From NCBI GenBank assembly GCA_016709965.1, contig JADJLT010000003.1:1-64000 (forward strand): a DNA stretch of 64,000 bases, written 5' to 3'. Position 1 is the stretch's first letter. Each line of letters opens with the position of its first letter. This document shows positions 17,603-26,554 of this stretch, piece by piece. Source of the stretch: Betaproteobacteria bacterium. GTDB lineage: Bacteria > Pseudomonadota > Gammaproteobacteria > Burkholderiales > Rhodocyclaceae. Below the pieces are notes generated by a model. It ran no database searches and was not told the DNA's origin. It saw only the letters and a list, made by a program, of their open reading frames with translations. Made by a program: the position numbers and the translations under genes.

Positions 17603-17785
17603 ATGGCTGACAAGAAAATCACAGTGAAGCTCGTCAAGAGCATCATCGGTACGAAGCAGGATCACCGCGCTACGGTGCGTGGTCTTGGTCTTCGTAAGCT
17701 GAATAGTTCTTCTGAACTGGTGGATACGCCGGCAGTGCGCGGCATGATCCAGAAGGTTCAGTATCTCGTCAAGGTTGAGGGTTAA
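17603..17785 (+). CDS. rpmD: 50S ribosomal protein L30
   Basis: 60-residue L30. Contains the family core KLVKSIIGTKQDHRATVRGLGLRKLN (spread over residues 9-34) and ends in a hydrophobic VQYLVKVEG. Start at ATG 17603 behind GGGG/TAAG; three bases on either side separate it from rpsE and rplO. Confidence 0.97.
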   Translation: MADKKITVKLVKSIIGTKQDHRATVRGLGLRKLNSSSELVDTPAVRGMIQKVQYLVKVEG

Positions 17786-17788
17786 GCC

Positions 17789-18223
17789 ATGCGTCTGAAT
17801 ACCATCAAGCCGGGTGAAGGCTCCAAGAAAGCCGCCAAGCGCGTCGGTCGTGGCATCGGTTCCGGTCTCGGCAAGACCTGCGGTCGTGGCCACAAGGGTC
17901 AAAAATCCCGTTCGGGCGGCTTCCACAAAGTTGGCTTCGAGGGCGGTCAAATGCCTTTGCAGCGTCGCCTGCCGAAGCGCGGTTTCAAGTCGCTGACCCG
18001 CGCCCGCAACTACGAAGTTCGTCTAACCGATCTGGATCGTCTGCCGGTTGAGGAAATTGATCTTCTCGCACTGCAGGCTGCCGGTATTGTCCCGGGTGAC
18101 GCTCTCTCTGCCAAGGTTATCCTTTCCGGTGCTATTGCCCGCAAGGTGGTCTTGAAGGGTGTTGGTGCCACCAAGGGTGCAAAGGCAGCTATTGAAGCAG
18201 CCGGCGGATCGATCGCTGAGTAA
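17789..18223 (+). CDS. rplO: 50S ribosomal protein L15
   Basis: 144-residue L15. The long glycine- and basic-rich N-terminal arm (RVGRGIGSGLGKTCGRGHKG, residues 21-40) that threads into 23S rRNA is conserved, as is the LPKRGFKSLTR stretch. Twenty bases before secY. Confidence 0.98.
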   Translation: MRLNTIKPGEGSKKAAKRVGRGIGSGLGKTCGRGHKGQKSRSGGFHKVGFEGGQMPLQRRLPKRGFKSLTRARNYEVRLTDLDRLPVEEIDLLALQAAGIVPGDALSAKVILSGAIARKVVLKGVGATKGAKAAIEAAGGSIAE

Positions 18224-18242
18224 GTAGGGAAAGGTTAGAATT

Positions 18243-19565
18243 TTGGCTGCAAATCCTAATACCGTTGGCAAGGGCGGAAAGTTCGGCGATCTAAAGCGCC
18301 GGCTCTGGTTCTTGCTTGGCGCGCTGGTTGTTTACCGCATTGGCGCCCATATTCCGGTTCCCGGGATTGATCCCAATGCTCTGGCCGATCTCTTTAATTC
18401 GCAACAGGGCGGCATTCTGGGCATGTTCAACATGTTCTCGGGTGGCGCTTTGTCGCGATTTACAATTTTCGCACTGGGGATCATGCCGTACATTTCGGCG
18501 TCGATCATCATGCAACTGATGAGTGTTGCTAGCCCGCAACTTGAAGCCCTTAAAAAAGAGGGTGAGGCTGGGCGGCGCAAAATCACGCAATATACCCGCT
18601 ACGGCACCGTCGTCCTTGCGCTCTTCCAGGGTCTTGGTATCGCTGTGGCGCTTGAGGCGCAGGCCGGGCTGGTTAACGATCCTGGCTTCATGTTCCGTCT
18701 GACCACGGTGTCCACGTTACTAACCGGTACGATGTTCCTGATGTGGCTTGGGGAGCAGATTACCGAGCGTGGTTTAGGCAACGGCATCTCGATCATTATC
18801 TTTGCTGGGATTGCTGCGGGCCTTCCTAATGCGATCGGTGGGTTGCTCGAACTGGTTCGAACTGGCGCGATGCATCCCCTTACGGCGTTGATTATTTGCG
18901 TTCTGGTCGTCCTCGTTACCGCGTTCGTAGTTTTCGTTGAGCGTGGTCAGCGCAAGATCTTGGTGAATTACGCCAAGCGCCAGGTTGGAAACAAGATTTA
19001 TGGTGGTCAGAGTTCGCATCTGCCACTCAAGTTGAATATGTCCGGTGTTATCCCGCCGATCTTCGCTTCCTCAATCATCCTGTTTCCGGCGACCGTCGCT
19101 AACTGGTTTGGTGCTAGCGAATCAATGCACTGGTTGAAGGACGTCGCTGGCACCTTGTCGCCGGGCCAGCCGATTTACGTAATGCTTTACGCCTCGGCAA
19201 TCGTATTTTTCTGTTTTTTCTATACCGCCCTTGTGTTCAACTCCAAGGAGACGGCGGATAACCTGAAAAAGAGTGGTGCATTTGTTCCTGGTATTCGTCC
19301 GGGTGAACAAACTGCTCGCTACATCGACAAGATCTTGATGCGCCTGACGCTGATTGGCGCGGCCTACATCACTGTCGTTTGCCTGTTGCCGGAATTCTTG
19401 ATTTTAAAGTGGAATGTGCCGTTCTATTTCGGCGGTACGTCGTTGCTGATTATCGTTGTTGTGACCATGGATTTTATGTCGCAGGTTCAGGCATACGTCA
19501 TGTCCCACCAATATGAAAGCCTGCTGAAAAAGGCAAATTTCAAAGGCTCGCCGATGATCAAGTAA
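18243..19565 (+). CDS. secY: Preprotein translocase channel subunit SecY
   Basis: 440-residue inner-membrane channel of the Sec translocon with ten predicted membrane segments. It receives substrates from SecA and SRP. Start is TTG at 18243 (MAANPNTVGKGGKFGDLKRRL), supported by AAAGG upstream and by conservation of the cytoplasmic N terminus. Contains the plug region after IPVPGIDPNAL and the basic SecA/ribosome loops. Closes the intact part of the spc operon; the infA remnant follows after six bases. Confidence 0.97.
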   Translation: MAANPNTVGKGGKFGDLKRRLWFLLGALVVYRIGAHIPVPGIDPNALADLFNSQQGGILGMFNMFSGGALSRFTIFALGIMPYISASIIMQLMSVASPQLEALKKEGEAGRRKITQYTRYGTVVLALFQGLGIAVALEAQAGLVNDPGFMFRLTTVSTLLTGTMFLMWLGEQITERGLGNGISIIIFAGIAAGLPNAIGGLLELVRTGAMHPLTALIICVLVVLVTAFVVFVERGQRKILVNYAKRQVGNKIYGGQSSHLPLKLNMSGVIPPIFASSIILFPATVANWFGASESMHWLKDVAGTLSPGQPIYVMLYASAIVFFCFFYTALVFNSKETADNLKKSGAFVPGIRPGEQTARYIDKILMRLTLIGAAYITVVCLLPEFLILKWNVPFYFGGTSLLIIVVVTMDFMSQVQAYVMSHQYESLLKKANFKGSPMIK

Positions 19566-19571
19566 TCGCCT

Positions 19572-19789
19572 ATGGCAAAAGATGATTACATGGAAATTCA
19601 AGTGAGGTCGTTGAAAACCTCCCAAATGCGACCTTCAAGGTCAAGTTGGAAAATGGCCACGTTGTGCTGGATTTTATTTCCTGAAAGATGCGTATGCACT
19701 ACATACGAATTCTTCCTGGGGATAAGGTAACCGTGCAATTAACGCCGTACGATTTAAGCAAAGCCCGGATAGTTTTCCGGGCCGAGTAA
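19572..19789 (+). pseudogene. infA: Initiation factor IF-1 gene, broken by frameshift and stop
   Basis: The region reads as IF-1 only across two frames. From ATG 19572 it gives MAKDDYMEIQ; a G is then missing near 19602 (expected CAA GGT GAG, seen CAA GTG AG). In the shifted frame it continues EVVENLPNATFKVKLENGH, VVLDFIS, then TGA at 19682-19684 where the family has Gly in HISGKMR, and resumes KMRMHYIRILPGDKVTVQLT to TAA 19787-19789. The span is 218 bp, one short of the 219 expected for 72 codons and stop. GH is also replaced by DF just before the stop. Several different changes argue for true decay rather than one base-call error. A functional infA must exist elsewhere. Confidence 0.88.
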
Positions 19790-19864
19790 AGAGTTCTCTA
19801 CGCAATAAACCGCAGGGCAAGGAATCACGGCTGCTTCCAAGCTCTCGCAGACGAGGAGTAAAAC

Positions 19865-19978
19865 ATGAAAGTGCAACCTTCAGTGAAGCGCGTTTGCCGC
19901 AATTGCAAAGTTATCCGTCGCAAGGGTGTCGTTCGCGTCATTTGCAAGGATCCGCGTCATAAGCAGCGCCAGGGTTGA
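19865..19978 (+). CDS. rpmJ: 50S ribosomal protein L36
   Basis: 37-residue L36, the smallest ribosomal protein. Sequence MKVQPSVKRVCRNCKVIRRK then GVVRVICKDPRHKQRQG, with the zinc ligands C11, C14, C27 and H32 intact. GAGGAG at 19853-19858 precedes the ATG. It is intact although the neighbouring infA is broken, so the operon is still transcribed past infA. Confidence 0.97.
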   Translation: MKVQPSVKRVCRNCKVIRRKGVVRVICKDPRHKQRQG

Positions 19979-20029
19979 TTTCCTGGTGAGTCCGGCATTC
20001 GTTAATTTTGGAAATATTGGAGTGATTCA

Positions 20030-20392
20030 ATGGCCCGTATTGCAGGGGTAAACATTCCGAACCATCAGCATGCAGAAATCGCTCTGACTGCGATTTTCGG
20101 CATCGGCCGTACCCGCGCACAGAAAATCTGTGACGCGGCCGGCATCGTTCGTTCTACCAAAATGAAGGACCTGTCCGATGCGGACATGGATCGTCTGCGT
20201 GACGAAGTGGGCAAATTCACCGTAGAAGGTGATCTGCGCCGCGAAGTCACAATGAACATCAAGCGCTTGATGGACCTCGGTTGCTACCGTGGTCTGCGCC
20301 ATCGCAAGGGCTTGCCCTGCCGTGGTCAGCGCACCCGGACCAATGCTCGTACTCGCAAGGGTCCGCGCAAGGCCATTGCTGGCAAGAAGTAA
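20030..20392 (+). CDS. rpsM: 30S ribosomal protein S13
   Basis: 120-residue S13, which contacts tRNA and forms inter-subunit bridges. Starts MARIAGVNIPNHQHAEIALT; helix-two-turn-helix region FGIGRTRAQKIC and C-terminal basic tail RGQRTRTNARTRKGPRKAIA present. First gene of the alpha operon segment; in E. coli this mRNA is controlled by S4, encoded three genes downstream. Confidence 0.98.
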   Translation: MARIAGVNIPNHQHAEIALTAIFGIGRTRAQKICDAAGIVRSTKMKDLSDADMDRLRDEVGKFTVEGDLRREVTMNIKRLMDLGCYRGLRHRKGLPCRGQRTRTNARTRKGPRKAIAGKK

Positions 20393-20404
20393 TAGGGACA
20401 GAAC

Positions 20405-20794
20405 ATGGCAAAGACTGCTACCAAAGTTCGCAAAAAGGTTAAAAAGAACGTCGCTGAGGGCATCGCCCACATCCACGCATCGTTCAATAACACCATCATC
20501 ACCATTACCGACCGCCAGGGCAATGCATTGTCCTGGGCGACATCGGGTGGCGCAGGCTTCCGCGGTTCGCGTAAGTCCACGCCGTTCGCTGCCCAGGTTG
20601 CTGCTGAAGCCGCCGGTAAGGCTGCTCAAGAATGCGGCGTCAAGAATCTGGAAGTGCGTATCAAGGGCCCAGGTCCTGGTCGTGAATCGTCGGTCCGCGC
20701 ACTCAATGCGCTGGGCATGAAGATCACCGCTATTTCCGACGTGACGCCGGTGCCGCATAACGGTTGCCGTCCGCCCAAAAAGCGCCGCATCTAA
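20405..20794 (+). CDS. rpsK: 30S ribosomal protein S11
   Basis: 129-residue S11 of the platform. Starts MAKTATKVRKKVKKNVAEGI; core IHASFNNTIITITDRQGN and end TPVPHNGCRPPKKRRI are family signatures. Twelve bases after rpsM, twelve before rpsD. Confidence 0.98.
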   Translation: MAKTATKVRKKVKKNVAEGIAHIHASFNNTIITITDRQGNALSWATSGGAGFRGSRKSTPFAAQVAAEAAGKAAQECGVKNLEVRIKGPGPGRESSVRALNALGMKITAISDVTPVPHNGCRPPKKRRI

Positions 20795-20806
20795 GGAGAA
20801 AGACAA

Positions 20807-21436
20807 GTGGCTCGTAATCTCGATCCGAAATGCCGTCAGTGCCGCCGCGAAGGCGAAAAGCTGTTCCTGAAGGGCGAAAAGTGTTTTACCGACAAGTGCG
20901 CCATTGAGCGTCGCTCGTACGCTCCTGGTCAACATGGTCAAAAATCAGGTGCTCGCCTGTCTGACTATGGCGTCCATTTGCGCGCAAAACAGAAGATCCG
21001 TCGTGTTTACGGCGTATTGGAAGGCCAGTTCCGCAAGACGTTTGCCGAAGCTGATCGTCGCAAAGGCCAGACTGGTGAAAATCTGCTTCAGTTGCTTGAA
21101 GCCCGTCTGGACTCGGTTGCCTACCGTATGGGTTTTGGTGCCTCGCGTACCGAATCCCGTCAGATCGTTCGCCACAACGGCGTTCTGGTAAACGGCAAGC
21201 GCTGCAACATCCCTTCCTTTATCGTCAAGCCTGGTGATGTCGTCCAGTTGACCGATCGTGCACGTGCGTCCTTGCGTTGCAAGGCTGCGCTGGAAGCTGC
21301 AGAGTCTCGCGGTTTCCCAGAGTGGATTTCTGTGGATATCAAGGAAGGCAAGGGCACATTCAAGGCCATGCCGCAGCGCTCTGAGCTGCCGGCGACCCTG
21401 AATGAAGGTCTCGTCATCGAACTTTACTCGAAGTAA
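20807..21436 (+). CDS. rpsD: 30S ribosomal protein S4
   Basis: 209-residue S4, a primary 16S rRNA binder, accuracy determinant and, in E. coli, repressor of the alpha operon. Starts with GTG (MARNLDPKCRQCRREG) behind AAGGAG. Cysteines at 9, 12, 26 and 31 form a zinc site, the four-Cys type that E. coli S4 lacks. The S4 RNA-binding domain (RLDSVAYRMGF...RQIVRHNGVLVNG) is complete. Confidence 0.98.
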   Translation: MARNLDPKCRQCRREGEKLFLKGEKCFTDKCAIERRSYAPGQHGQKSGARLSDYGVHLRAKQKIRRVYGVLEGQFRKTFAEADRRKGQTGENLLQLLEARLDSVAYRMGFGASRTESRQIVRHNGVLVNGKRCNIPSFIVKPGDVVQLTDRARASLRCKAALEAAESRGFPEWISVDIKEGKGTFKAMPQRSELPATLNEGLVIELYSK

Positions 21437-21459
21437 GCACTGAGCAGAGGATCTAGCCC

Positions 21460-22434
21460 ATGCAAAGCAGTGGACTTCTTAAGCCCCGTATTATCGACGT
21501 GCAGAGTGTTTCGCCCGTGCAAGCCAAAGTGGTCATGGAGCCGTTCGAACGCGGTTATGGCCACACCCTTGGCAACGCGCTGCGTCGCATCCTTCTGTCC
21601 TCGATGGTCGGGTACGCACCGACTGAGGTTGGTATCGATGGCGTTCTTCACGAATACTCCACCGTTGATGGCGTTCAGGAAGATGTCGTTGACATCCTTT
21701 TGAATCTCAAAGGCGTCGTATTCAAGCTTCACAATCGTGACGTTGTCAATCTGAAATTGGTCAAGGAAGGTGAAGGCCCCGTCCGTGCCGGCGATATTGA
21801 ATTGCCGCACGATGTGGAAATCATCAATCCGGAACACGTGATTGCTCACCTCTCTACCGGCGGCAAGCTGTCGATGGAGATCAAGGTGGAAAAAGGCCGT
21901 GGCTATGTGCCTGGCAATATGCGCAATCTCGGCGATGCCAAGACAATCGGCAAACTCGTGCTGGATGCTTCTTTCAGCCCGATTCGTCGCGTTGCCTACT
22001 CGGTTGAAAGCGCTCGCGTCGAACAGCGTACTGATTTGGACAAGTTGATTGTCGATATCGAAACCAACGGTGTTGTCGAGCCGGAAGAAGCCATCCGCTA
22101 CGCCGCACGCGTGCTGATGGAGCAGCTTTCGGTCTTCGCCGATCTGGAGGGCACCGCTCCTGTGGCCGAGGCTTCCAAGCCGGCTCAGGTTGACCCGGTT
22201 CTGCTCCGCCCGGTAGATGATCTTGAACTGACGGTTCGTTCCGCGAACTGCCTGAAGGCCGAGAACATTTATTACATTGGCGATCTGATTCAGCGTACCG
22301 AAAATGAACTTCTCAAGACTCCGAATCTGGGTCGCAAATCTCTTAACGAGATCAAGGAAGTTTTGGCCGCTCGTGGTTTGACGCTTGGCATGAAACTGGA
22401 GAATTGGCCGCCCGCCGGTCTGGAAAAGGCGTAA
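21460..22434 (+). CDS. rpoA: DNA-directed RNA polymerase subunit alpha
   Basis: 324-residue alpha subunit. The N-terminal domain (about 1-235) dimerises and holds beta and beta'; FERGYGHTLGNALRRILLSS is conserved. After a flexible linker the C-terminal domain (about 250-320) carries the UP-element and activator surface, with NLGRKSLNEIKEVLAARGL intact. Twenty-three bases after rpsD. Confidence 0.99.
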   Translation: MQSSGLLKPRIIDVQSVSPVQAKVVMEPFERGYGHTLGNALRRILLSSMVGYAPTEVGIDGVLHEYSTVDGVQEDVVDILLNLKGVVFKLHNRDVVNLKLVKEGEGPVRAGDIELPHDVEIINPEHVIAHLSTGGKLSMEIKVEKGRGYVPGNMRNLGDAKTIGKLVLDASFSPIRRVAYSVESARVEQRTDLDKLIVDIETNGVVEPEEAIRYAARVLMEQLSVFADLEGTAPVAEASKPAQVDPVLLRPVDDLELTVRSANCLKAENIYYIGDLIQRTENELLKTPNLGRKSLNEIKEVLAARGLTLGMKLENWPPAGLEKA

Positions 22435-22490
22435 GCCTTTTTCAGCACGGGTCGTCAAGGGACGCCTGCAGAATATAGAAAGGATTAACC

Positions 22491-22889
22491 ATGCGTCACC
22501 GCAATGGACTTCGCAAACTGAACCGTACCAGCAGCCATCGTTTGGCGATGCTGCGCAACATGACTGTTTCCCTGCTCAAGCACGAGGCTATCAAGACCAC
22601 CGTGCCGAAAGCAAAGGAACTTCGTCGTGTTGTCGAACCAATGATCACCCTCGGCAAGACTCCGACGCTGGCTAACAAGCGTCTGGCTTTTGACCGTCTG
22701 CGTGACCGCGATATCGTGGTCAAGTTATTCGCCGAAATCGGCCCGCGTTACGCAACTCGCCCGGGTGGCTACCTTCGCATTTTGAAGTGTGGTTTCCGTG
22801 TTGGTGACAATGCACCGATGGCGTTCGTCGAGCTGGTCGATCGTCCGGAAATTACGGAAGCAGTTGAAATTGAAGAGACCGCCGCCTGA
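22491..22889 (+). CDS. rplQ: 50S ribosomal protein L17
   Basis: 132-residue L17. Starts MRHRNGLRKLNRTSSHRLAM and includes LLKHEAIKTTVPKAKELRR. Ribosome-binding site AAAGGA just before ATG. Last gene of the ribosomal block; the strong hairpin at 22915-22941 ends the operon. Confidence 0.98.
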   Translation: MRHRNGLRKLNRTSSHRLAMLRNMTVSLLKHEAIKTTVPKAKELRRVVEPMITLGKTPTLANKRLAFDRLRDRDIVVKLFAEIGPRYATRPGGYLRILKCGFRVGDNAPMAFVELVDRPEITEAVEIEETAA

Positions 22890-22914
22890 TAGGGCTGGAT
22901 GCTTCTTTGAAATT

Positions 22915-22941
22915 AAAAAGGCCGGAATTTCCGGCCTTTTT
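22915..22941. terminator. Bidirectional intrinsic terminator after rplQ
   Basis: Near-perfect palindrome: five A, GGCCGGAA, T, TTCCGGCC, five T. It works in either direction and lies between the convergent rplQ (+) and the response-regulator gene (-). Confidence 0.92.
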
Positions 22942-22964
22942 AATGGGTGCAATCTTCTGCGATA

Positions 22965-24506
22965 TCATGGGCAGTCGATTAACATCAGAGAAATATCGTC
23001 GCTCGCCGGGCAGGTGCTCTGATGACGAATGAGTGCTGTCTCGATTTTTTCGAATCGGCTGGAAGGTGAGGTATTCGCTGCTGCGGCGATCAGGCCTTCA
23101 GCGCCAAATTGAATATTGTCCGGGTTGGTCGCTTCGAGCAGTCCATCCGAGCAAAGAACAAGTTGGCTTTCGGCTTCCCAGCTGAAGTGATGCGGATCTC
23201 CTCCCAGTTCGTTATTATTAACGATGCCAAGCGGGAGATTGTCTGACGGGAATCGTTGTGCAACACGTCCCCAACGGTCGAATAGAAACGCTTCCGGCGT
23301 TCCGCCAACCCAGATATCTCCCTTGCGGGTTGTTTCGTCCAGGCTCAACAATGTAATTGCTACAAATCGACCAATTGGCATCGATTGCTTTAGCTGCTGA
23401 TTAAGTTCCAGCACGATATCGCGAATAGATCGACTTCGGGTGGTCATGCGATAGAACAACGCCAAGACCGGCAGCACGCTGATCGCTGCAGTTAGGCCAT
23501 GGCCTGTGGCGTCTGCGAGTAATGCGTAAAAACGACCGTCAGGGGATCGGGATGCAGCGACGATATCGCCACTGAAATTTTCTGCTGCGATTACTTTGTA
23601 GCGTAGTCGGGGGTCTTGTAATTCACTACGGTGCAACTGCTTTTCCATCAAGCGAAGCGCTAGCTGCTGTTCTGCCTGTGTCTGGTCAAAATAAGTTTGT
23701 AGTTGCCTAGCATTTTCGCGGAGCTTTTGCTCGGTTCGCTTGCGCTCAGATATATCCCGAATGACACCAATGATCATTCGTTGATTCTCGAGAGTGATCT
23801 GGGATAGGGAAATCGTGCCGGGAAACAGGTGGCCATCCTTGTGTAGCGCTTCGATCTCTCGCTCTTGGCCGATAGTCAGTTGCAGATTGACTGATCCAAA
23901 ATTTCTAACAGCCTCTTCGTCTCCAGAAGCAGCAGTCGCCGGCATCAGCATGGATATGTTTTTTCCAACCATTTCGGCGCTGCTCCAGCCGAAAATACGT
24001 TCAGTGGACTGATTTACTGAAACGATTTTCCCGTCTTCGTCGCTTGTAATGATTGCGTCAAGCACGTTGTCCGAAATGGTTTGAACACGCCGTAGTGATT
24101 CGATTGACTGCTGCTGCAACGCGAGGGAGCGTTGCATGGACCGTAATTTCGCTTCGAGAACGACAAAATTGATTGGTTTGGTCAGATAGTCGTCGGCACC
24201 AGCATCAAGTCCTTCGACTAGATTCTCATCGCGATTGAGGGCTGAGAGAAAAATGACCGGGGTCCATCGGTCTCGGGTCATCGCTTTGATGCGGCGAGCA
24301 GCTTCGAAGCCGTCCATAACCGGCATCATGATGTCCAGCAATACCAAATCTGGAGACTCCGATTCGAACTTGCGCACAGCTTCTTCGCCGTTTTCAGCGA
24401 GAACGACGTCATGTCCGAGTTTTTTCAGGAAAACCTGAAGAATGTGCAGGTTGGTGCGGTTGTCATCAACTGCGAGCACCTTTATCTTGGTCATTATCGA
24501 ATTCAT
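22965..24506 (-). CDS. Response regulator with PAS domain and SpoIIE-type phosphatase
   Basis: 513 residues. REC domain at about 5-125 with acidic pair D14/D15, phosphoacceptor D58 (LVLLDIMMP) and Lys in TKPINF. A PAS domain at about 140-260 (VLDAIITSDEDGKIVSV to GVIRDISERKR) is followed by a short coiled linker. The C-terminal PPM/SpoIIE-like serine phosphatase (about 305-510) shows ADATGHGLTAA and LVLCSDGLLEATN, with the metal-binding aspartates. Such proteins usually dephosphorylate an anti-sigma antagonist in a partner-switching pathway; no such partner or histidine kinase is next to it. Start at ATG 24506 or the ATG four codons later; neither has a clear ribosome-binding site. Confidence 0.9.
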   Translation of the reverse strand: MNSIMTKIKVLAVDDNRTNLHILQVFLKKLGHDVVLAENGEEAVRKFESESPDLVLLDIMMPVMDGFEAARRIKAMTRDRWTPVIFLSALNRDENLVEGLDAGADDYLTKPINFVVLEAKLRSMQRSLALQQQSIESLRRVQTISDNVLDAIITSDEDGKIVSVNQSTERIFGWSSAEMVGKNISMLMPATAASGDEEAVRNFGSVNLQLTIGQEREIEALHKDGHLFPGTISLSQITLENQRMIIGVIRDISERKRTEQKLRENARQLQTYFDQTQAEQQLALRLMEKQLHRSELQDPRLRYKVIAAENFSGDIVAASRSPDGRFYALLADATGHGLTAAISVLPVLALFYRMTTRSRSIRDIVLELNQQLKQSMPIGRFVAITLLSLDETTRKGDIWVGGTPEAFLFDRWGRVAQRFPSDNLPLGIVNNNELGGDPHHFSWEAESQLVLCSDGLLEATNPDNIQFGAEGLIAAAANTSPSSRFEKIETALIRHQSTCPASDDISLMLIDCP

Positions 24507-24615
24507 GGTCGAGTCTTGCTCGCGGTCAACTTGGCGACAAAGCCGGGTTAATGCGGTGGTTTGTTCCGGAAGGCAATCGTATCATGCGACCTCGGCCCGA
24601 TAAGTGGACTGGTTG

Positions 24616-26436
24616 CTATTCGCCTGCGATTGCCTTGGTGTTCCGGTCTTCTTGTTGTTGCAGCACCCACATTCGCGCGTAGGTTCCATTGGCTGAGAGC
24701 AAAGCCCCATGAGTACCACGCTCAATGATGCGCCCCTCGCTCATGACCAGGATTTCGTTGGCATTCATTACCGTGGAAAGGCGGTGGGCGATGACGAGCG
24801 TAGTGTGACCAATCGCAACCTGTTCAAGTTGGCCCTGGATGGCTCGTTCTGTCGCAGAGTCAAGCGCAGAGGTGGCCTCGTCAAAAATCAGGATGGGTGG
24901 ATTTTTCAACAAAGCACGGGCAATAGCGACGCGCTGCTTCTCGCCACCGGATAGCTTGAGGCCGCGTTCGCCAACGCGAGTTTCGTATTTGAGCGGGAGA
25001 GACTCGATGAAGCCATGCAACTGGGCCGCGCGCGCAGCGGCAAAGACCTCATCGCGGCTTGCTTCCGGGCGACCGTAGTTGATGTTGTAGAAGATGGTGT
25101 CATTGAATAGCACGGTATCCTGCGGCACGATGCCAATCGCCGCACGCAGGCTGCCTTGTTTCAGATTGCGCAGGTCATGGCCGTTGATCCTGATGGCGCC
25201 GCCGGTGGCATCATAAAAACGGTAGAGCAGTCGCGACAACGTTGATTTGCCGGCGCCGGAGTGGCCGACCACCGCGACAGTCTTGCCCGGCGGGATGACA
25301 AAGCTGAGGCTGTTAAGGATCTGCCGATTCGGTTCATAGGAAAAATCCACGGCATCGAAATTTATTTGCAAGGGGCCGGTGGGCAGATCGCGAGCATCGG
25401 GTGCGTCCGCAATTTCCCGGTTTTCCCCAAGTAACCGGAACATCCGCTCGATATCGGTCAGTGCCTGGCGAATTTCACGATAGACGACGCCGAGAAAATT
25501 CAAGGGAATGTAGAGTTGAATCAGGAAGGCGTTGACCAGTACGAGGTCGCCGATTGTCATTTGCCCGTCTACCACGCCGCTTGCGGCGCGCCACATCATT
25601 GCCGTGACGCCAAGGGCGATAATGGCCTGCTGGCCGATGTTTAGGGTGGCCAGTGTAGTCTGGCTGCGGGTGGCCGCTTCCTCCCATTTGAGCAGCTGTT
25701 CGTCGTAGCGGCGGGCTTCCCAGGTTTCGTTGTTGAAATATTTGACCGTCTCGTAGTTGAGCAGGCTGTCGATGGCGCGTGTATTGGCGGCCGAGTCGCT
25801 TTCATTCACGGCACGACGGATGTCGATGCGCCAGTTGCTGACTTTGACAGTAAAAACGATGTAGCTGACCAGCGAGACCAGCGTAATCAAGACGAAGCCG
25901 ATATCGTATTTGAAGAACAGTATGCCGAGTACCAGCCCCATTTCGACCAGCGTCGGCAGGATTGAGTAAAGTGTGTAGGAGATCAGGCTGGAGATCGAGC
26001 GGCTACCGCGTTCGATGTCGCGCGAAATGCCACCGGTTTGCCGTTCCAGATGAAAGCGCAGTGACAGTGCATGCAGATGGCGAAAAACCTCCAGTGACAC
26101 TTGGCGGACGGCGCGTTGCGTGACGCGGGCGAAGAGAATTTCGCGCAACTCGGTAAACAGGGAGGTCGAAAAGCGCAGGACGCCATACAGGATCAGAAGC
26201 AGAATCGGCAAGGCAAGCCGTTGCTCGGTGACGGAAAGGCTGTCGATCATCTCCTTGAATATCAACGGTACGCTGACATTCGTTACCTTGGCCCCGATCA
26301 GGCAGGCCATCGCGGCCACCACGCGCAGCCGGTAACGCCACAGGTAGGGGAATAGTGTACGCAGGGTCAGCCAGATATGACTGTCGGGCAGCGGTTGCCC
26401 GGCGGGCGGTTTGGGGAGGGCGGTGCTGCGGCGCAT
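24616..26436 (-). CDS. ABC exporter of the ATM1/HMT type (fused permease and ATPase)
   Basis: About 606 residues from the ATG at 26436 (MRRSTALPKPPAGQPL); the open frame extends to 26538, but those 34 residues look non-coding. Six membrane segments at about 40-340 include NYETVKYFNNE, the signature of ATM1-type exporters. The ATPase has Walker A GHSGAGKST (about 390), LSGGEKQRVAIARALL and Walker B ILIFDEATSALD. Family members export glutathione-based sulfur compounds or metal complexes. The gene is divergent from the thioesterase at 26541, with a copy of the dispersed 33-bp motif in the shared region. Confidence 0.92.
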   Translation of the reverse strand: MRRSTALPKPPAGQPLPDSHIWLTLRTLFPYLWRYRLRVVAAMACLIGAKVTNVSVPLIFKEMIDSLSVTEQRLALPILLLILYGVLRFSTSLFTELREILFARVTQRAVRQVSLEVFRHLHALSLRFHLERQTGGISRDIERGSRSISSLISYTLYSILPTLVEMGLVLGILFFKYDIGFVLITLVSLVSYIVFTVKVSNWRIDIRRAVNESDSAANTRAIDSLLNYETVKYFNNETWEARRYDEQLLKWEEAATRSQTTLATLNIGQQAIIALGVTAMMWRAASGVVDGQMTIGDLVLVNAFLIQLYIPLNFLGVVYREIRQALTDIERMFRLLGENREIADAPDARDLPTGPLQINFDAVDFSYEPNRQILNSLSFVIPPGKTVAVVGHSGAGKSTLSRLLYRFYDATGGAIRINGHDLRNLKQGSLRAAIGIVPQDTVLFNDTIFYNINYGRPEASRDEVFAAARAAQLHGFIESLPLKYETRVGERGLKLSGGEKQRVAIARALLKNPPILIFDEATSALDSATERAIQGQLEQVAIGHTTLVIAHRLSTVMNANEILVMSEGRIIERGTHGALLSANGTYARMWVLQQQEDRNTKAIAGE

Positions 26437-26521
26437 AATGAAGCCTGACGGGGAAGTAAACGTTTGAAGTAATTTCTGCGAGTATATGAAAACTGCCCGC
26501 TTTCCGGGAAAATCACCAGAC

Positions 26522-26554
26522 ATTTCGATTTTGGACAAATATGCCGGTTGACCG
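26522..26554 (-). repeat. 33-bp dispersed uptake-signal-like motif, copy F
   Basis: Core CGGTCAACCGG, then A/T tract, then CAAAATCGAAA. Lies between the divergent ABC exporter and thioesterase genes and covers the first codons of the latter. Preceded by GA rather than TG. Confidence 0.75.

Noticed and set aside
24507..24560. GCGGTCAACTTGG near 24532 as another 33-bp motif copy
   Set aside because: Only the first eight bases match; the following A/T tracts and position 11 and 22 are missing. The same holds for GCGGTCAA at 17150, 17945, 27433 and 59547.
26437..26538. N-terminal extension of the ABC exporter to 26538
   Set aside because: The 34 added residues do not resemble the family, and the region includes a 33-bp motif copy; ATG 26436 gives a normal length.
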